Assembly: GCF_042186555.1 (NCBI RefSeq)
Contig: NC_133328.1
Coordinates: 496,027,106 to 496,091,105, forward strand
DNA length: 64,000 bases
Direction: 5' to 3'
From: Aquarana catesbeiana
Lineage: Eukaryota; Chordata; Amphibia; Anura; Ranidae
Part shown: positions 11,254 through 23,887 of the stretch, piece by piece
Layout: every line of letters begins with the position of its first letter
Position numbering within the stretch: the first letter of the stretch is position 1
Translations under genes and position numbers: made by a program
Notes under the pieces: model-generated
Told to the model about the DNA's origin: nothing
Database searches by the model: none
The model's input: only the letters and a program-made list of their open reading frames with translations

Positions 11254-12180
11254 TTATCGAGGTAGCAATTTAACAGTCCGCATCCAATCTTTGGCTTGTT
11301 CCGCTGTACTAAAATACATAGTCTTTCCTCCTTCCTCCACTCTCAGCCGTGCTGGGTACACCATAGAATATTTAATTCCTGCCTCTCTCAATTTCCGTTT
11401 TATCTCATAAAAAGTTGCCCTTTGCTTTTGTAGCTCTAAGGAGAAGTTCGGAAATATTGACACTTTGCTATTCTCATAATGAATCTCTCCCTTTTGTCTT
11501 GCCTTCCGCAAAGTCAAATCTCTGTCTCTGCAATTCAATAATTGCGCCAACAAAGGTCTGGGAGGGAGCCCTGGCTTTGGTAATGCTGCCGGCACCCTGT
11601 GTGCTCTGTCCACTGCAAATGCTGCTGAGACCTCCATATCTGGAAATACATTTTTCAACCATTTTTCTATAAAGTCTCCAGAGTTAAACCCCTCCATTTT
11701 CTCCGGTAAACCAACTATTCTTAAATTATTGCGGCGCATGCGATTCTCAAAATCGTCTGTTTTTTGTTGCCATGTAGCAATCTGTTTTTCTGCTAATAAT
11801 ATTATTTTGGCCATAGGGTTAACTGCATCTTCCAATATAGATATCCTATTTTCCACTCCTGCCATCCTGTCTCTCATACTCTGCATATCATGCCTGATCA
11901 GTCCTATGTCATTTTTAATCTCATCCATTTTACCTGTAAGGGCTGCATTGCTTGAGTGGATGGCCTCCATTAATTGTGAATTCATCTGCTCCAGTGTCAG
12001 CTTAGGCAACTTCTCTCGCTTTTCTGGCTTCTCAGGCTGTGGCTGGGGCGTGCTGGGCTTCTGGATCTCCAGAGCTGATGTTCTGCCTCTCCATGTCTGT
12101 GGAGGGCTTCGCCCGCCATCTTGCCTGTCGGATCATGCAAATTCCTTGAGGCGATCCTCCGACGTCTGCTTGCTGCTCAT
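11254..12180 (-). pseudogene. L1-type ORF1p (RNA-binding chaperone)
   Basis: The open stretch from 12009 to 11254 begins MPKLTLEQMNSQLMEAIHSS and has a heptad-like coiled coil (MDEIKNDIGLIRHDMQSMRD, then RMAGVENRISILEDAV). An RRM-like core follows with RRNNLRIVGLPE and VDRAHRVP, and then a C-terminal domain. This is the trimeric L1 ORF1p layout (Transposase_22), a nucleic-acid chaperone that packages LINE RNA. Upstream in the same frame the sequence stays open to an ATG at 12180 (MSSKQTSEDRLKEFA), broken only by one TGA at 12133-12135. The original start was therefore probably 12180. Confidence 0.85.
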
Positions 12181-12399
12181 CTAGCCACCAGGGGTGTTTG
12201 TTTTCCGGGTTATGGGTCTCGGTAGCAGGAACTACACAGGATTCTGACGGAGACTCAGGCTGATCTCGGAACTCCCGCTAATCACATCCGCCTGTGTCAG
12301 CGGAAGTCACGCCCCTCCCTTGCACCTTGTTTCTGATGAACCTTAAGCTCTTTGCTTCTTCCATGAACTTCCTGATATAGGCCATCCCTCTGCACTTTC

Positions 12400-12740
12400 T
12401 GTTTGCCAGATATTTTGCTGTTCTTCAGCCGATATCATGCTGCTTTCACACCCACTGCCATTCATATCTTCACTACCACTCGTTACCGACCTTTGGTTTC
12501 TTCCTCGACTACACGTCCACTTGATCCCACCCTGCAACCATTTGTTATTGATCTTTGGCTTGTTCCTCGACTACACTTACACTTAATCCCTACCTGCAAC
12601 CACTTGTTGTTACTGACCTTTGGCTTGTTTACTGACCATATTCTGCTTGATCCTTACCTGCTATTGGACCCTGACTTGCTCACCCCCTAGTGCAATCCTG
12701 AGGACCATGACCTGGCACTAGCCTGTATCTATCAGGAGCT
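12400..12740 (+). repeat. Degenerate tandem repeat, about 65-75 bp unit
   Basis: Blocks of the type GACCTTTGGCTTGTTCCTCG, then a CACTTGATCC-like part and CTGCAACCA, recur about four times with drift. The first lies near 12485 and the last near 12660. The reading frame across it (12403-12690) is a product of the repeat. Confidence 0.6.
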
Positions 12741-15028
12741 CTGGGGAAGTCCTGCTTAGACCCTGTGCTGTTGAACTGGGCATTAGGGCTGTGGTATTGA
12801 AAGAAAAAATGATTACTTAGAGATTAGAATATTGAGTTATTGAGTGAAGGAAATTGAAAGTAATGATTCCAGGAACCATATGCTTCTGAGCCTTGAATGG
12901 GTCACACAAGGTAAAAGAGGTTTATGTGTATACGGTTTGTTTCACCCTCTCAACTGCATAATGCCAACTTGCACAGTGAAACCATAGCTAAAGTTTCTGT
13001 TGGATCTTAGGGTCAGAATTTTTTTTCTCGTTTAGGCTTATTCAGCTATGGTGTACTGTTGTGGAGGATTGGCCTTATGCTGGTTATGTTTTTTTTGTTT
13101 AACAGACGGATTGGTAAACCACATAAACCATCATTTTTTTTTTAAGGAAATATCTATTCATTTTTTTGTAATACAGCTGTGGTCATACAAAGATTGCCAG
13201 GAGTTACTTTAAAGCTTGACACAGCATAGCCATGAGATTCTTACCTGATCTTCTAGACTTGTTTAAAAAAACCTGTCCAGTCATGAATGGTTTGTCCAAG
13301 TTGTGCCTGGGGTAACAGATCACTCTTTCTCTTTACTGCTTCATTCATTTAAATGTGTATGCTCAGATATACACAGGGATCCAGGAGTATGTTTATTTGA
13401 ATGCCTGTAGAAAGAAAGCTTATAGAATGGTTGGCCATTTGAACGTTGCCCACAGTTGAGATTAGTTTGAGAACCCAGAAAGTATATTTTTAAATGTGCC
13501 AACAGACCTGTTTTACATGCTGATGAAATGTGAATACACTGCTTGTTTTTTCACAATTTTTTAAAGTACCTTGTTAATGCACCTGTTGAAATTATTTTAT
13601 TATGTAGCCCTTGAACTGAACCTATAAAAGAATCCTATTATATGTTTATGTTCTGCCCAGTAATATGTAATCATTTGTCTTCTAAATGTTCATTGGCTTT
13701 TAACAGACTGCTACCGTGCTGTGCGCTGATAATTTCCCTGAGATAGATTCCCCTGTAATTTACTTTTCTTCTCTGGATATAATTGGTTCAGGGTTTAAAA
13801 AAATGTGCAATAAAAATGAAGCTGTGGCAGTACAAATAATAACAGAATCATGATTGAATTTGTAGCCCTATTTCATGATGCTATGAAATGAATGCAAACT
13901 ATCAGCGGTACATTTTTTGCATTGATTTAATATCAAAGGATGTATCACTGTGTTTCCATTTTTTTTATTTAGCATAGAAGAATTTCCCAAGCTACTTTGA
14001 GCCTTTATTCGTATTGCAGAACGGTTGAGTTCCCGTTGCTTTGCCGTGGCTCTTTGTCTTTGATCAGTATTGTGTGAAATTTCAAAGGTTATCTTTCATG
14101 CTGTTTTTTTTAATTTTCTGGGGACATTAAATTGACATTTTGGAACAGTAGTGACAAAATAAAAGCGGTTATCACTGCAAAGAAAAAAAATACTTGAATG
14201 ATGTCTTAACAAAAGTCGCAATTGGTATATCTGTAAAACATTTCCTAAATAGCCCACCTATTGTGCATGGATGGTATATAAAAAGGGGACTGAAAATCTT
14301 TTTTTTTTTTTTCTTTAAACATGTATCTTTATCGCTAATGAGCCCAGGAAATCTCTTCATGTTCTAGTAAATTATTCAGTGTTTACAGTCTAAAGGAATC
14401 CAATAACTTTTTCCACTTGTGTTTTAATTAAATCAATTTTCTGACTTTGCCAAATATTTGTGTATAGGGCCTGTTATACAAAAAGCCTTATTCTAAAAGC
14501 TGACCCTCCTTTGTCAATGTTTTCTTCCGCTAAACACAAGGGCATACACATACATGGTCACATGGATTTTTTTAAATGTCTAGTTACAGTATTTAGTTTT
14601 CCCCCATAAGTATAGAAAATTGTTATATAATCCTGTTGATTTAAAAAAATATTTGTGATTAATGGGAATGCAGATGTCTGCAGAAGATATTTTAACATGC
14701 TGGCCTCCTACCAATTCTGGAATCTAGTTTCTTCTACTGAGGTATCCATAAGAAATCTAAAAATATCTCTCATGTCTGTGGGTACTCTCATACATATTTT
14801 GGGAAATGCTGACTTTTATATAAAGAAAAGCAACTTTTAACTATGTCTGTAATTTAGATAATGGTCTCTCATTTGGGTGTGGAATAGAATACTTTTCCAA
14901 TTCGTAATGTCTTACTATTATGTTCTATATTTTACACACATCAATGCATCATTTAATACATTTAAAGTGTAGGCTGCCATTTTGAGGACAGATTTATTAA
15001 TGTTTGTCCTACTGTCAACTAGTGTCAT
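12741..15028. other. Intron, largely unique sequence
   Basis: AT-rich unique-looking intron with no gene and no clear transposon. A candidate conserved non-coding patch lies at about 13690-13920. This is an impression from composition only. Confidence 0.45.
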
Positions 15029-16034
15029 TAACCGCTTGCCAACCGGCTCATGTACAGGCAGATTAACATACCTGTACATTGCTTTTTAAGAAGTGGTTTG
15101 TGGGCGCACGCACCCGCCGCAACCTCCGTGAGTGTGATCGTGGGTCCCGCAGACTCGATATCCGCATGGGATACCCGCGATCGTCTCACGGAGAGGAAGA
15201 ACGGGGAAATGCTAATGTAAACAAGCATTTCCCCATTCTGCCTAGTGACAGGACACTGATCGCAGCTCCCTGTAATCGGGAGCAGTGATCAGTGTCGTGT
15301 CACACATAGCCACGCCCCCCACAGTTAGAATCACTCCCTAGGACACACTTAGCCCCTACACTGCCCCCTAGTGGTTAACTCCTTCACTGCCAGTGTCATT
15401 TACACAGGAATCAATGCATTTGTATAGCACTGGTTGCTGTATAAATGACAACGGCACTGATTGCTGTATAAATGACAGTGGTCCCAAAAATGTGTCAAAA
15501 ATGTCCGATGTGTCCGCCATAATGTTGCAGTCCCAATAAAAATCGTAGATCGCTGCCATTACTAGTAAAAAAAAAAAAAAATTAAAAATAAAAATGCCAT
15601 AAAACAATCCCCTATTTTGTCGACGCTATAATTTTTTCGCAAACCAATCAATAAACGCTTATTGTGATTTTTTTTTTTTTTTTTTTTTTTTTTACCAAAA
15701 ATATGTAGAAGAATACATATCAGCATAAACTGAGGAAAAAAAATGTTTTTTTTATATATTGTTTGGGGATATTTATTATAGCAAAAAGTAAAAAATAATG
15801 CGTTTTTTTTTCAAAATTGTCGCTTTTTTTGTTTATAGCGCAAAAAATAAAAACCACAGAGATGATCAAATATCACCAAAAGAAAGCTCTATTTGTGGGG
15901 AAAAAAGGACGTCAATTTTGTTTGGAAGCCACGTCGTACGACCACGCAATTGTCAGTTAAAGCGACGCAGTGCTGAATCGCAAAAAGTGCTCTGGTCTTT
16001 GGCCAGCCAAATGGTCCGGGGCTTAAGTGGTTAA
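15029..16034 (+). repeat. TTAA family A repeat, full-length copy
   Basis: Bounded by TTAA (15029-15032) and TTAA (16031-16034), with ends CCGCTTG and TAAGTGG. The left third is GC-rich with CpG and the hairpin-like AACGGGGAAATGC...GCATTTCCCC. The middle has AATGTGTC blocks and long T-runs. The right third carries AAAGAAAGCTCTATTTGTG. It has no transposase ORF, so it is non-autonomous. It keeps an intact TTAA at about 15957-15960, the position occupied by an insertion in the copy at 17464-19524. Confidence 0.85.
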
Positions 16035-16302
16035 TATTACTTGTAAACTAGCCAGGTACCTTGTGTTTAAATAAACCTGCCTACCTTTTAAATTAGAAAA
16101 ACGGGTCAGAATAGGATCAGAAAGGCAAAGAGAAGAGCAATCAGAATGGCTTTTTTGATCTATAAGGATGACAACAGGAACTACAAGCTAGAATTTATAA
16201 GGATGAGAGCCGCACTTCAATATTTGCTATTCTTGGCATTTTTATTCAGCCATCAATGAGGTAACTGCACACATAGTATCTCCACCTTAATGCCACACTT
16301 CC

Positions 16303-17458
16303 TTAACCACTTGCCACCCAGGCCAATTCTGACATTTCTCTCCTACATGTAAAAATCATAATTTTTTTGCTAGAAAATTACATAGAACTCCCAAACATTA
16401 TATATGGGTTTTTTTTTTTTTTAGCAAAAACCCTAGAGAATACAATGGCGGTCGTTGCAACTTTTTATCTCGCACAGATTTGCGCAGCAGTTTTCCGAAT
16501 GCGTTTTTTGGGGGAAAAAAACTGTTTTGTGCTTAAAAGTAAAGTTAGCCCAATTTTTTTGCATAATGTGAAAGATGAAGTTACGCAGAGTAAATAGATA
16601 TCTAATGTCACATTTCAAAATTGCACACGCCAAACTTATAAATCCCCATAGGTGACGCTTAAAGTTTTTTTACTGGTTACATGTTTTGAGTTACTGAGGA
16701 GGTCTAGGGCTAGAATTATTACTCTCACTCTAACGTGCGATATCTCACATGTGTGGTTTGAACACAGTTTTCATATGTGGGCGGGATGTATGTGTTCGCT
16801 TCTGCGTGGGAGCACACGGGGACAGAGGCACTTTACATTTTTTCTTTTTTATTGTTAATTTTTTTTTTTTTTTTGACACTTAAAAAAAAAAAATTGATCA
16901 CTTTTATTCCTATTACAAGGGATGTAAACATCCCTTGTAATAGGAATATGGCATGATTGGTCCTCATTACAGTGAGATATGGGGTCAATAAGACCACATC
17001 TCATCTCTAGGCTGGGAAGCCTGAAAAAAAAAAAAAACAAGAAACGATCTCGACTTCCCAGCTGAGGCGGCACCATTTGTTTGAATGCAGAGGCCGGGCG
17101 TGACGTCATAACATCGCGCCTGGCCTCCGAACGATCATAGAGACATTGGCAACCATCTGGTCCACCAGAAATCTCTATTGTAAATATCCAGGGCCGGCGG
17201 ATCCTGTCTCCGATTCACCGATGGAAGCGGTGAGTCGGTAGAAGCACCAGAGGGCGGCGGGAGGAGGGGTGTCCCCTCTCACCGCCCGCAAGAACGATCA
17301 AGAGGTGGAACAACCACTATGATTGTTCTTATGGTGTAGGGAATTGCCAGCTGAAAAAGCCGATATCTGAATGATGTCTGTAGCTGCAGGTATCATTAAG
17401 ATATACCCGCACAAAGTCAAGGACGTCATATGACGGCCGGCGGGCAGGAAGTGGTTAA
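16303..17458 (+). repeat. TTAA family B repeat, full-length copy
   Basis: TTAA at 16303-16306 and 17455-17458 enclose CCACTTGCCACCCAGG and a right end GGCAGGAAGTGG. The interior holds AGAATACAATGGCGGTCG, a CTCACATGTGTGGTTTGAAC block, a palindrome CCTATTACAAGGGATG/CATCCCTTGTAATAGG around 16910-16950, and a CpG-rich right part. It is non-coding. Confidence 0.85.
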
Positions 17459-17463
17459 CAAAT

Positions 17464-19524
17464 TTAACCACTTCAGCCCAGAAGATTTGGCTGCTCAATG
17501 ACCAGGCCATTTTTGCGATACGGCACTGCGTCTCTTTAACCACTTAAGGACCAGCCTCGTTTTGGATTTTAGGTGTTTACATGTTTAAAACAGGTTTTTT
17601 TTGCTAGAAAATTACTTAGAACCCCCAAACATTATATATGGTTTTTCTTCTAACACCCTAGCGAATAAAATGGCGGTCGTTGCAATACTTTTTTTTTGCA
17701 CCTTATTTGCGCAGCGGTCTTACAAGTGCACTTTTTTTGGAAAAAAATCACTTTTTTGAATAAAAAAATAAGACAGCAGTAAAGTTAGCCCAATTTTTTT
17801 TTATATTGTGAAATATAATGTTACGCCAAGTAAATTGATACCCAACATGTCACGCTTGAAAATTGCGCCTGCTCGTGGAATGGCGTCAAACTTTTACCCT
17901 AAAAAATCTCCATAGGCGACGTTTAAAAAAATTCTACAGGTTGCATATTTGCGGTACAGAGGAGGTCTAGGGCTAGAATTATTGCTCTCGCTCTACCGGT
18001 CACGGCGATACCTCACATGTGTGGTTTGACCACTGTTTTCATATGCGGGCGCTACTCGCGTATGCGTTCACTTCTGCGCGCGAGCTCATCGAGACGGGGG
18101 GGGGGGGGGGTTTAAAAATTTATTTTTATTATTTATTTTACAATATTTTATTTATTTTATTCACTGTTTAAAAAAAAAAAAATTGTGTCACTTTTATTCC
18201 TATTACAAGGAATGTAAACATCCCTTGTAATAGAAAAAAGCATGACAGGACCTCTTAAATATGAGATCTGGGGTCAAAAAGGCCTCAGATCTCATATTTA
18301 CACTAAAATGCAATAAAAAAAAAGTCATTTAAAAAAAATGACATGTGAAAAAATGTGCCTTTAAGAGGCGTGGACGGAAGTGACGCTTTGACGTTGCTTC
18401 CGCCCAGCAGTGTCATGGAGATGAGTGGGCGCCATCTTAGCCTCACTCGTCTCCAGACACAGGACAGAGACAGATGCGATTGCCTCCCGCCACTGATTAA
18501 AAGTGATCTTGCAGCGAAGCCGGCCGCCGCACGAAAACACGGATACCGGGGTTATGGCAGCTAGCTGCTGCCATAACAACGATATCCCCGTTCAAAGTTT
18601 GGATGTACATCGTCGTGCGGGGGTCGGTAAGTGGTTAACTGACAATTGGCGGTCGTGCGATGCTGTAACAAAATTGATGTCTTTTTTTCCCTACAAATAG
18701 AGCTTTCTTTTGGTGGTATTTGATCACCTCTGTGGTTTTTATTTTTTACGCTATAAACAAACGAAGAGCGACAATTTTTAAAAAAACACAATATCTTTTA
18801 CTTTTTGCTATAATAAATATCCCACATTTAAAAAAAAAAAAACACATTTTTTCCTCAGTTTAGGTTGATATGTATTCTTCTACATATTTTTGGTAAAAAA
18901 AATCACAATAAGCGTATATTGATTGGTTTGCGCAAAAGTTATAGCATCTACAAAATAGGGGATAGATTTATGGCATTTTTATAATTTTTTTTTTTTTACT
19001 AGTAATGGTGAGTAATGGGTAAGCGTTGATCTGCAATTTTTATCGGGTCTGCGATATTGCGGTGGACAAATTGGACACTTTTGACACATTTTTGGGACCA
19101 TTTACAATTATACAGCGATCAGTGCTATAAAAATGCACTGATTACTGTATAAATGTCACTGGCAGAGAAGGGGTTAACACTAGGGGGTGATCAAGGGGTT
19201 AACTGTGTTCCCTAGGAGTGTTCTAACTGTAGGAGGGATGGGACTGATTAGGGGAAGAGAAAGATCGGTGTTCATACTTTGTATGAACACATGATCTGTC
19301 TCCTCTCCCCTGAAAGAACCAGGATTTGTGTGTTTACACACCCAGAACCCGGTTCTCGCTCTGTCACGAGCAAGCGCGGGTGCCCGGCTTGCATCAGCTC
19401 CGGGCACATGCTGCGAGTGCACCCATAGTGGCCAAAAGGCGAAGCAACATAGGGTAACATTGTTTTGCCCAGCCGCGCCATTCTGCTGCAGTAAAACTGC
19501 AGCTGCTGGTCGGCAAGCAGTTAA
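17464..19524 (-). repeat. TTAA family A repeat, reversed, split by family B
   Basis: The outer TTAAs are at 17464-17467 and 19521-19524. The left 70 bp (CCACTTCAGCCCAGAAG to CACTGCGTCTC) and the part from 18639 (CTGACAATTGGCGGTCG onward) are the two pieces of one reversed family A copy. They are separated by the family B element at 17540-18634. The right end reads CGGCAAGCAG before TTAA. Confidence 0.88.
17540..18634 (+). repeat. TTAA family B repeat nested in family A
   Basis: A 1,095-bp element starts CCACTTAAGGACC and ends TAAGTGG, with TTAA duplicated at 17536-17539 and 18635-18638. The uninterrupted family A copy at 15029-16034 has a single TTAA at the matching place, so this is a direct filled-site/empty-site pair. 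The interior includes a G14 run near 18098-18111 and a CpG-rich right part. Confidence 0.9.
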
Positions 19525-19656
19525 ATGCCTGCTAATTGGTATCTCCTGAGCACCTTTCACAGGTATGCTATTTATTCACGTATTCAAACCGCTCCCTGTG
19601 CAGCCAAAATCCTTTTCATTGATTGTCAGCAAAGCAGGAACTACAGATGCAAGACT

Positions 19657-19825
19657 TAAGCTGGCCATACACCTATAGATTATCTGCAGATTTTCTATGG
19701 TTAGATGGAAAAAGTGGGAGATTCCTCCATCCACACAGTTTAGCGAACATGGAGAAATCTGTTGCACTTTTTCCATCTAACCATAGAAAATCTGCAGATA
19801 ATCTATAGGTGTGTGGCCAGCTTTA
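19657..19825. mobile_element. Hairpin MITE, 61-bp near-perfect arms
   Basis: The left arm begins TAAGCTGGCCATACACC and runs to GATGGAAAAAGTG. The right arm is its reverse complement with very few differences and ends GTGGCCAGCTTTA. The loop is about 50 bp. There is no coding capacity. Confidence 0.85.
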
Positions 19826-20198
19826 GGCCCCTTTCACGCATGTGGACTGTTTGTCCGTTTTTCATCCATTCGTTGACGGAAGAAAAACAGGCATCAATGC
19901 ACCTCTGTGGAAAAACAGATGTAAACGAATGATCATCCATTTACTGACGATTAAATCTGCTTCCGTCAATATCCATTTTTTGGAATGGTCCTATTTTTCT
20001 TCAGTTAAAAAAAACGGATTGGACAAAAATTGGATGCAAAGGGACAAGTGGTCAATTTTTGCATTAAAGACGAGGTTTGGGACTCAAGTAGTTAGGACAG
20101 GCAGATGGGAAAAAAACTGATGTAAACTTTACCTTTTTTTTCTTTGAAAAAACGTGACCGAACTGATGGGGAACGGTCCACAAGTGCGAAAGGGACCT
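19826..20198. mobile_element. MITE with GGCCCCTTTCAC ends
   Basis: The left end, GGCCCCTTTCACGCATGTGG, is mirrored by GTCCACAAGTGCGAAAGGGA at the right. Between them are CCGTTTTTCATCC-like and GACGGAAG blocks. It abuts the preceding hairpin MITE directly. Confidence 0.7.
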
Positions 20199-23100
20199 TA
20201 GTTTCAAAAGTTTACAGAGGCTTACAAGTTTCTTCCAGAAATTAATTTGACTCTTTCCAGCTTGCAAGTGTTGTGTCTGATCCTGGGTGCTCTTCCTCAG
20301 AGTGGATCCTCCCTGGAACTATTGGATTTTAAACCTGTTTTTTGTTTTTACAGACTTTGTGTAAGTCTGATTAGTTATGTGGAACCTAGTCTCTTAATAC
20401 TGAATTATCCAATTTTTAACAGTTTGAAATTCTGGTAATTAAGCATACATAATTAATTTATGTGTAATGCCCATGTTTGTGTTCTTTGCTTCCTTGCTGT
20501 GTGATTCAGTGATCAGCCTTGCTATATTTGGAGCGCAAGCTGTTCAAAATGTACATTACTGATTTATACCAACCTACAACTGGTATTGTCTAAAATGAAC
20601 ATTGAAACTAATACTGAAAAGATCTGTCTTGCTTGCACAGTCCATTAGTAAGAAAGAAGGAAACACTGTGTGAAGCCATGCAAGTGGTGAGCTTGCTGGA
20701 GAAATGTCCATAGGTAGCACTGCAAATCTGAACTGATGATCAGTGAAGGAATTTCTCAGTTGGACTTCCAAAGCTATCATAACTTACACTGAGTAGACAT
20801 CTTGCAGTACTGGCACAACGCCTTAGCACTTTATGTATCAAGGCCATACATTTTTTTTTTACATTGCTGGGATAAATGTAAACAAAAATATAGATTACTG
20901 ACTATTCTGTTCAGTGGAACAAAAATAATGTAAAGAATGTGAATGTAAAGCTTCTCTGACACATTATGTAAACCATGTTTGTTCTCTGTCTTGCATTGGC
21001 AAGAAGGTGTGAGGTCAACGTTTGTAGAGATTTCTTGTTTACTGGAATACGTAGTGCAGACTAACCAAAGATGAAAATGCTTACAGAAATACATATATAA
21101 GCAAAAAAATTCTAATGGAAGGGTGATTTAGTTCTCTAAATATAACCTAATAAAAATTATCTGCTTATATTGGGAAGGCTGTTCATATGCAAATAGATGA
21201 ACTCCTAAATTAGACATGCTAAGTGTCTGTGTACCATCCCCTGGAGCATCAACCACAGGTTTACCATTTAATTGTTTGTAAAATAAGTGTTTCTTATTTG
21301 AAATGTTAGCAAATTGTTTTATTTTCTGGAGGCCCTATAAAAAAAATGACTTGTGCAGTAATTGTTGTCTGTACTAATCCTAAATCATTTAGGGTCGGTG
21401 GAACTGAGGCTGAAGTTGAGAATGTTCACAATAATTTGTGTGATTATTCACGTCAAGTATACAATCGTGTGTATATAAAAAAAAAACAGATTTTTTTGTA
21501 TGATTGGATAAATAAAATGAATCTTCACGCAATTGTTGTGTGAACTTTTTTAAGTCAGCCTTACTGTGTCCCCTCCCCACCATATCCTAACCATTCACAA
21601 ACTAAGCACGGGAAGAAAAATATTCTGTTGGGTTTTTTCTATTGTTTTTATGTTTCAGACCTTCTTGCTAATGACATGCTGACAGTCAGAAGTGGACACA
21701 CTAAGGTTATAATTGTTGAATTTGTCCACATGTGTGAATTTTATGTTCAATCAAGGTAGTTTTTTCATCAGATTGTGCATATCAAATGGTCAAAGTAAGT
21801 TTTTATTGTAATGCTGTGTGGACTTTAAACCACTTTTATTGAACATACTTATTATTTGACTTTTAAGCACTGCCTATGTCTTCCAATTAGCATGCAGCAT
21901 TTCTTTAGCAACAGTAATCTGACATATTGATTTCATAGAAGGCAGATCATAATAAATATGTGCTAAGAAATATGAATCTGCCACTTGTATCTGCAGCTAA
22001 TGATTATATCTGAGACGATTGGAATCTCCAATTTATTATTGCTTTTTCTTAGAGTAGCCGAGATAAAGCAAGCAAAGATTACTCCTGCCTTCTGGTAGCC
22101 AAGAACCTAAATCCTGAGATCATTTATTATATGAGGAAAAAAAAAAAACACTGTTAACTTTTGAGAGGTCTGACAGTTAACTGAAAACATGTTTTACTCT
22201 CTAATCTTACAATATAGAAGTATTTTGTTTTTATGTAATGGCAGTTAGGCATTGATTGAGCCATGTACACACTCAGGTCCCAGTGAAGTGTGTGAGAGGT
22301 TTGCAAAGCCACATTTCCTTGCTTTGATATGTTATCAACAAAACAGCACAACCCCCCATCCCACATCCTCCCATCCCCCATCCTTTTAAACAAAATTCTG
22401 CAGTATCATGAAATACTGTTAAACGCTTGTCATTGCCACAATTGAAATGATCTGGTTACTCGGCTTGGCAATATATCATAAACATTGTCCAAATTAGATT
22501 TTATATGAAGCAAGCAAAATCCACCCTTTATATGTATATTTATAGAGCATTGAATGTGACAATTACCAAACACTCAGTGCAGTTAAAGACTTACTGCTGC
22601 ATATGTTATAAGTGACAGTAATTGATTCACCTGCAGTGAAGTTTTGGTGAATGTCACAAGCACTGCTCTATAAATAAAAAAGTTGAATGAATATTCACTA
22701 TGTTCCAGGAGCATTACGTTCCTAAAACATACAGTGTTTGTTAGCGTTACTGGCTGGAACCAAGACATGGACTTCTTCAGTAAAACAAAGAGGGAAAATA
22801 CAGTAACCTTGGCAACTAGTAAGATTTCATTATTTACTGAGTTGACTCCAGTTAAATGGAAATCTGTAGGTTACTGCACTTTCAGTATCATAATTGCTCT
22901 TCATATTGTTTTCATGGTGTCAGTTTCACCTTAGAAAATTGACAGCTTGCTTTCCATTCTGGAAACGTATCTAGGGTCGAGAAGTTTGAAACAATTTTGG
23001 GGAAAAAAAACCTTAGCTGTTAGTGTTTTATATATTTTAAGTCTTTAGTTCCATTTATATCTTTGCCTTCACTTTAGAGGCCCTATTGTCTTGTACTATT

Positions 23101-23728
23101 GCATAAATGAAAGAAAATAGTTTTCAGCTCCTACACTGCATCTTACTGTTATGGTTGGCTGGTTGTCCAATATATACAATAAACCTAAGTTTTAAATCTG
23201 AAGTAGGAACTGTATAAGATGGGTCTTATCTTATTTAGTTCTTATGCAGGCTACCAAAAGTGAGATTTAGACTTTTTATTCTTGTTTTCTCTGTTGCTTT
23301 CTACAGGTTACTATATTGTATCTGATGTAGACTGTACATCTAATGATAAATGAATAATCATCCATACATTCAATCTTTACAAACAATCTCTTTGGCAAAT
23401 ATGATAGTTTGATACAGAAAAGATAAGAATTCTTTTGACCAAATCACCAATTTATCGTGGTCAATTCCGAGACATTTCTTTCACAGAGTTGTTTGCCAGC
23501 ATGACAATTTTCTGCCCAAAGTCACTTTTAAATAAGTTCCTTTTAAAGCTGAAATATGAATGGCTTCTGGCTATTGGGCTTCTAACATTTACTGGCGTTG
23601 TCAGATGGAGGTAGGAAATATGGTAGAGCTGAATAATTCTTTAATCATTTTGGGGCAGGGTATGAAGAACCATATCAGAATGTTCCATTTTTTGCAATAG
23701 AGAATAAGCCTGAAATTATACTCTATAT
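20199..23728. other. Repeat-poor intron
   Basis: No gene, tRNA or clear transposon was recognised. The short frames present lack family matches and have AT-biased codon content. Confidence 0.5.
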
Positions 23729-23887
23729 CAGGGATATGCAATTAGCTGACCTCCAGCTGTTGCAGAATTACAAGTCCCATGAGGCATAGCAAGACTCTGA
23801 CAGCCACAAGCATGACACCCAGAGGCAGAGGCATGATGGGACTTGTAGTTTTGCAACAGCTGGAGGTCTGCTAATTGCATATCCCTG
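23729..23887. mobile_element. hAT-type MITE
   Basis: A 159-bp palindromic element starts CAGGGATATGCAATTAG and ends CTAATTGCATATCCCTG. The flanking octamers CTCTATAT (23721-23728) and CTCTATGG (23888-23895) match at 6 of 8 positions. CAGGG ends with an 8-bp duplication are typical of hAT elements. The arms include CTCCAGCTGTTGCA. Confidence 0.88.

Larger units (their letters stand above)
9130..12180 (-). mobile_element. L1-type LINE, antisense, 5' part only
   Basis: Read on the minus strand, the order is ORF1 (12180-11254), a 1-kb spacer with homopolymers, and the start of ORF2 (from 10193). ORF2 stops soon after the endonuclease domain, near 9130. Reverse transcriptase is missing, so the element is dead. 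Keeping the 5' end and losing the 3' end is the reverse of normal LINE truncation, which points to a later deletion or recombination. Confidence 0.88.

Noticed and set aside
19180..19560. 126-aa minus-strand ORF
   Set aside because: Lies within the reversed family A repeat and matches its GC-rich part.
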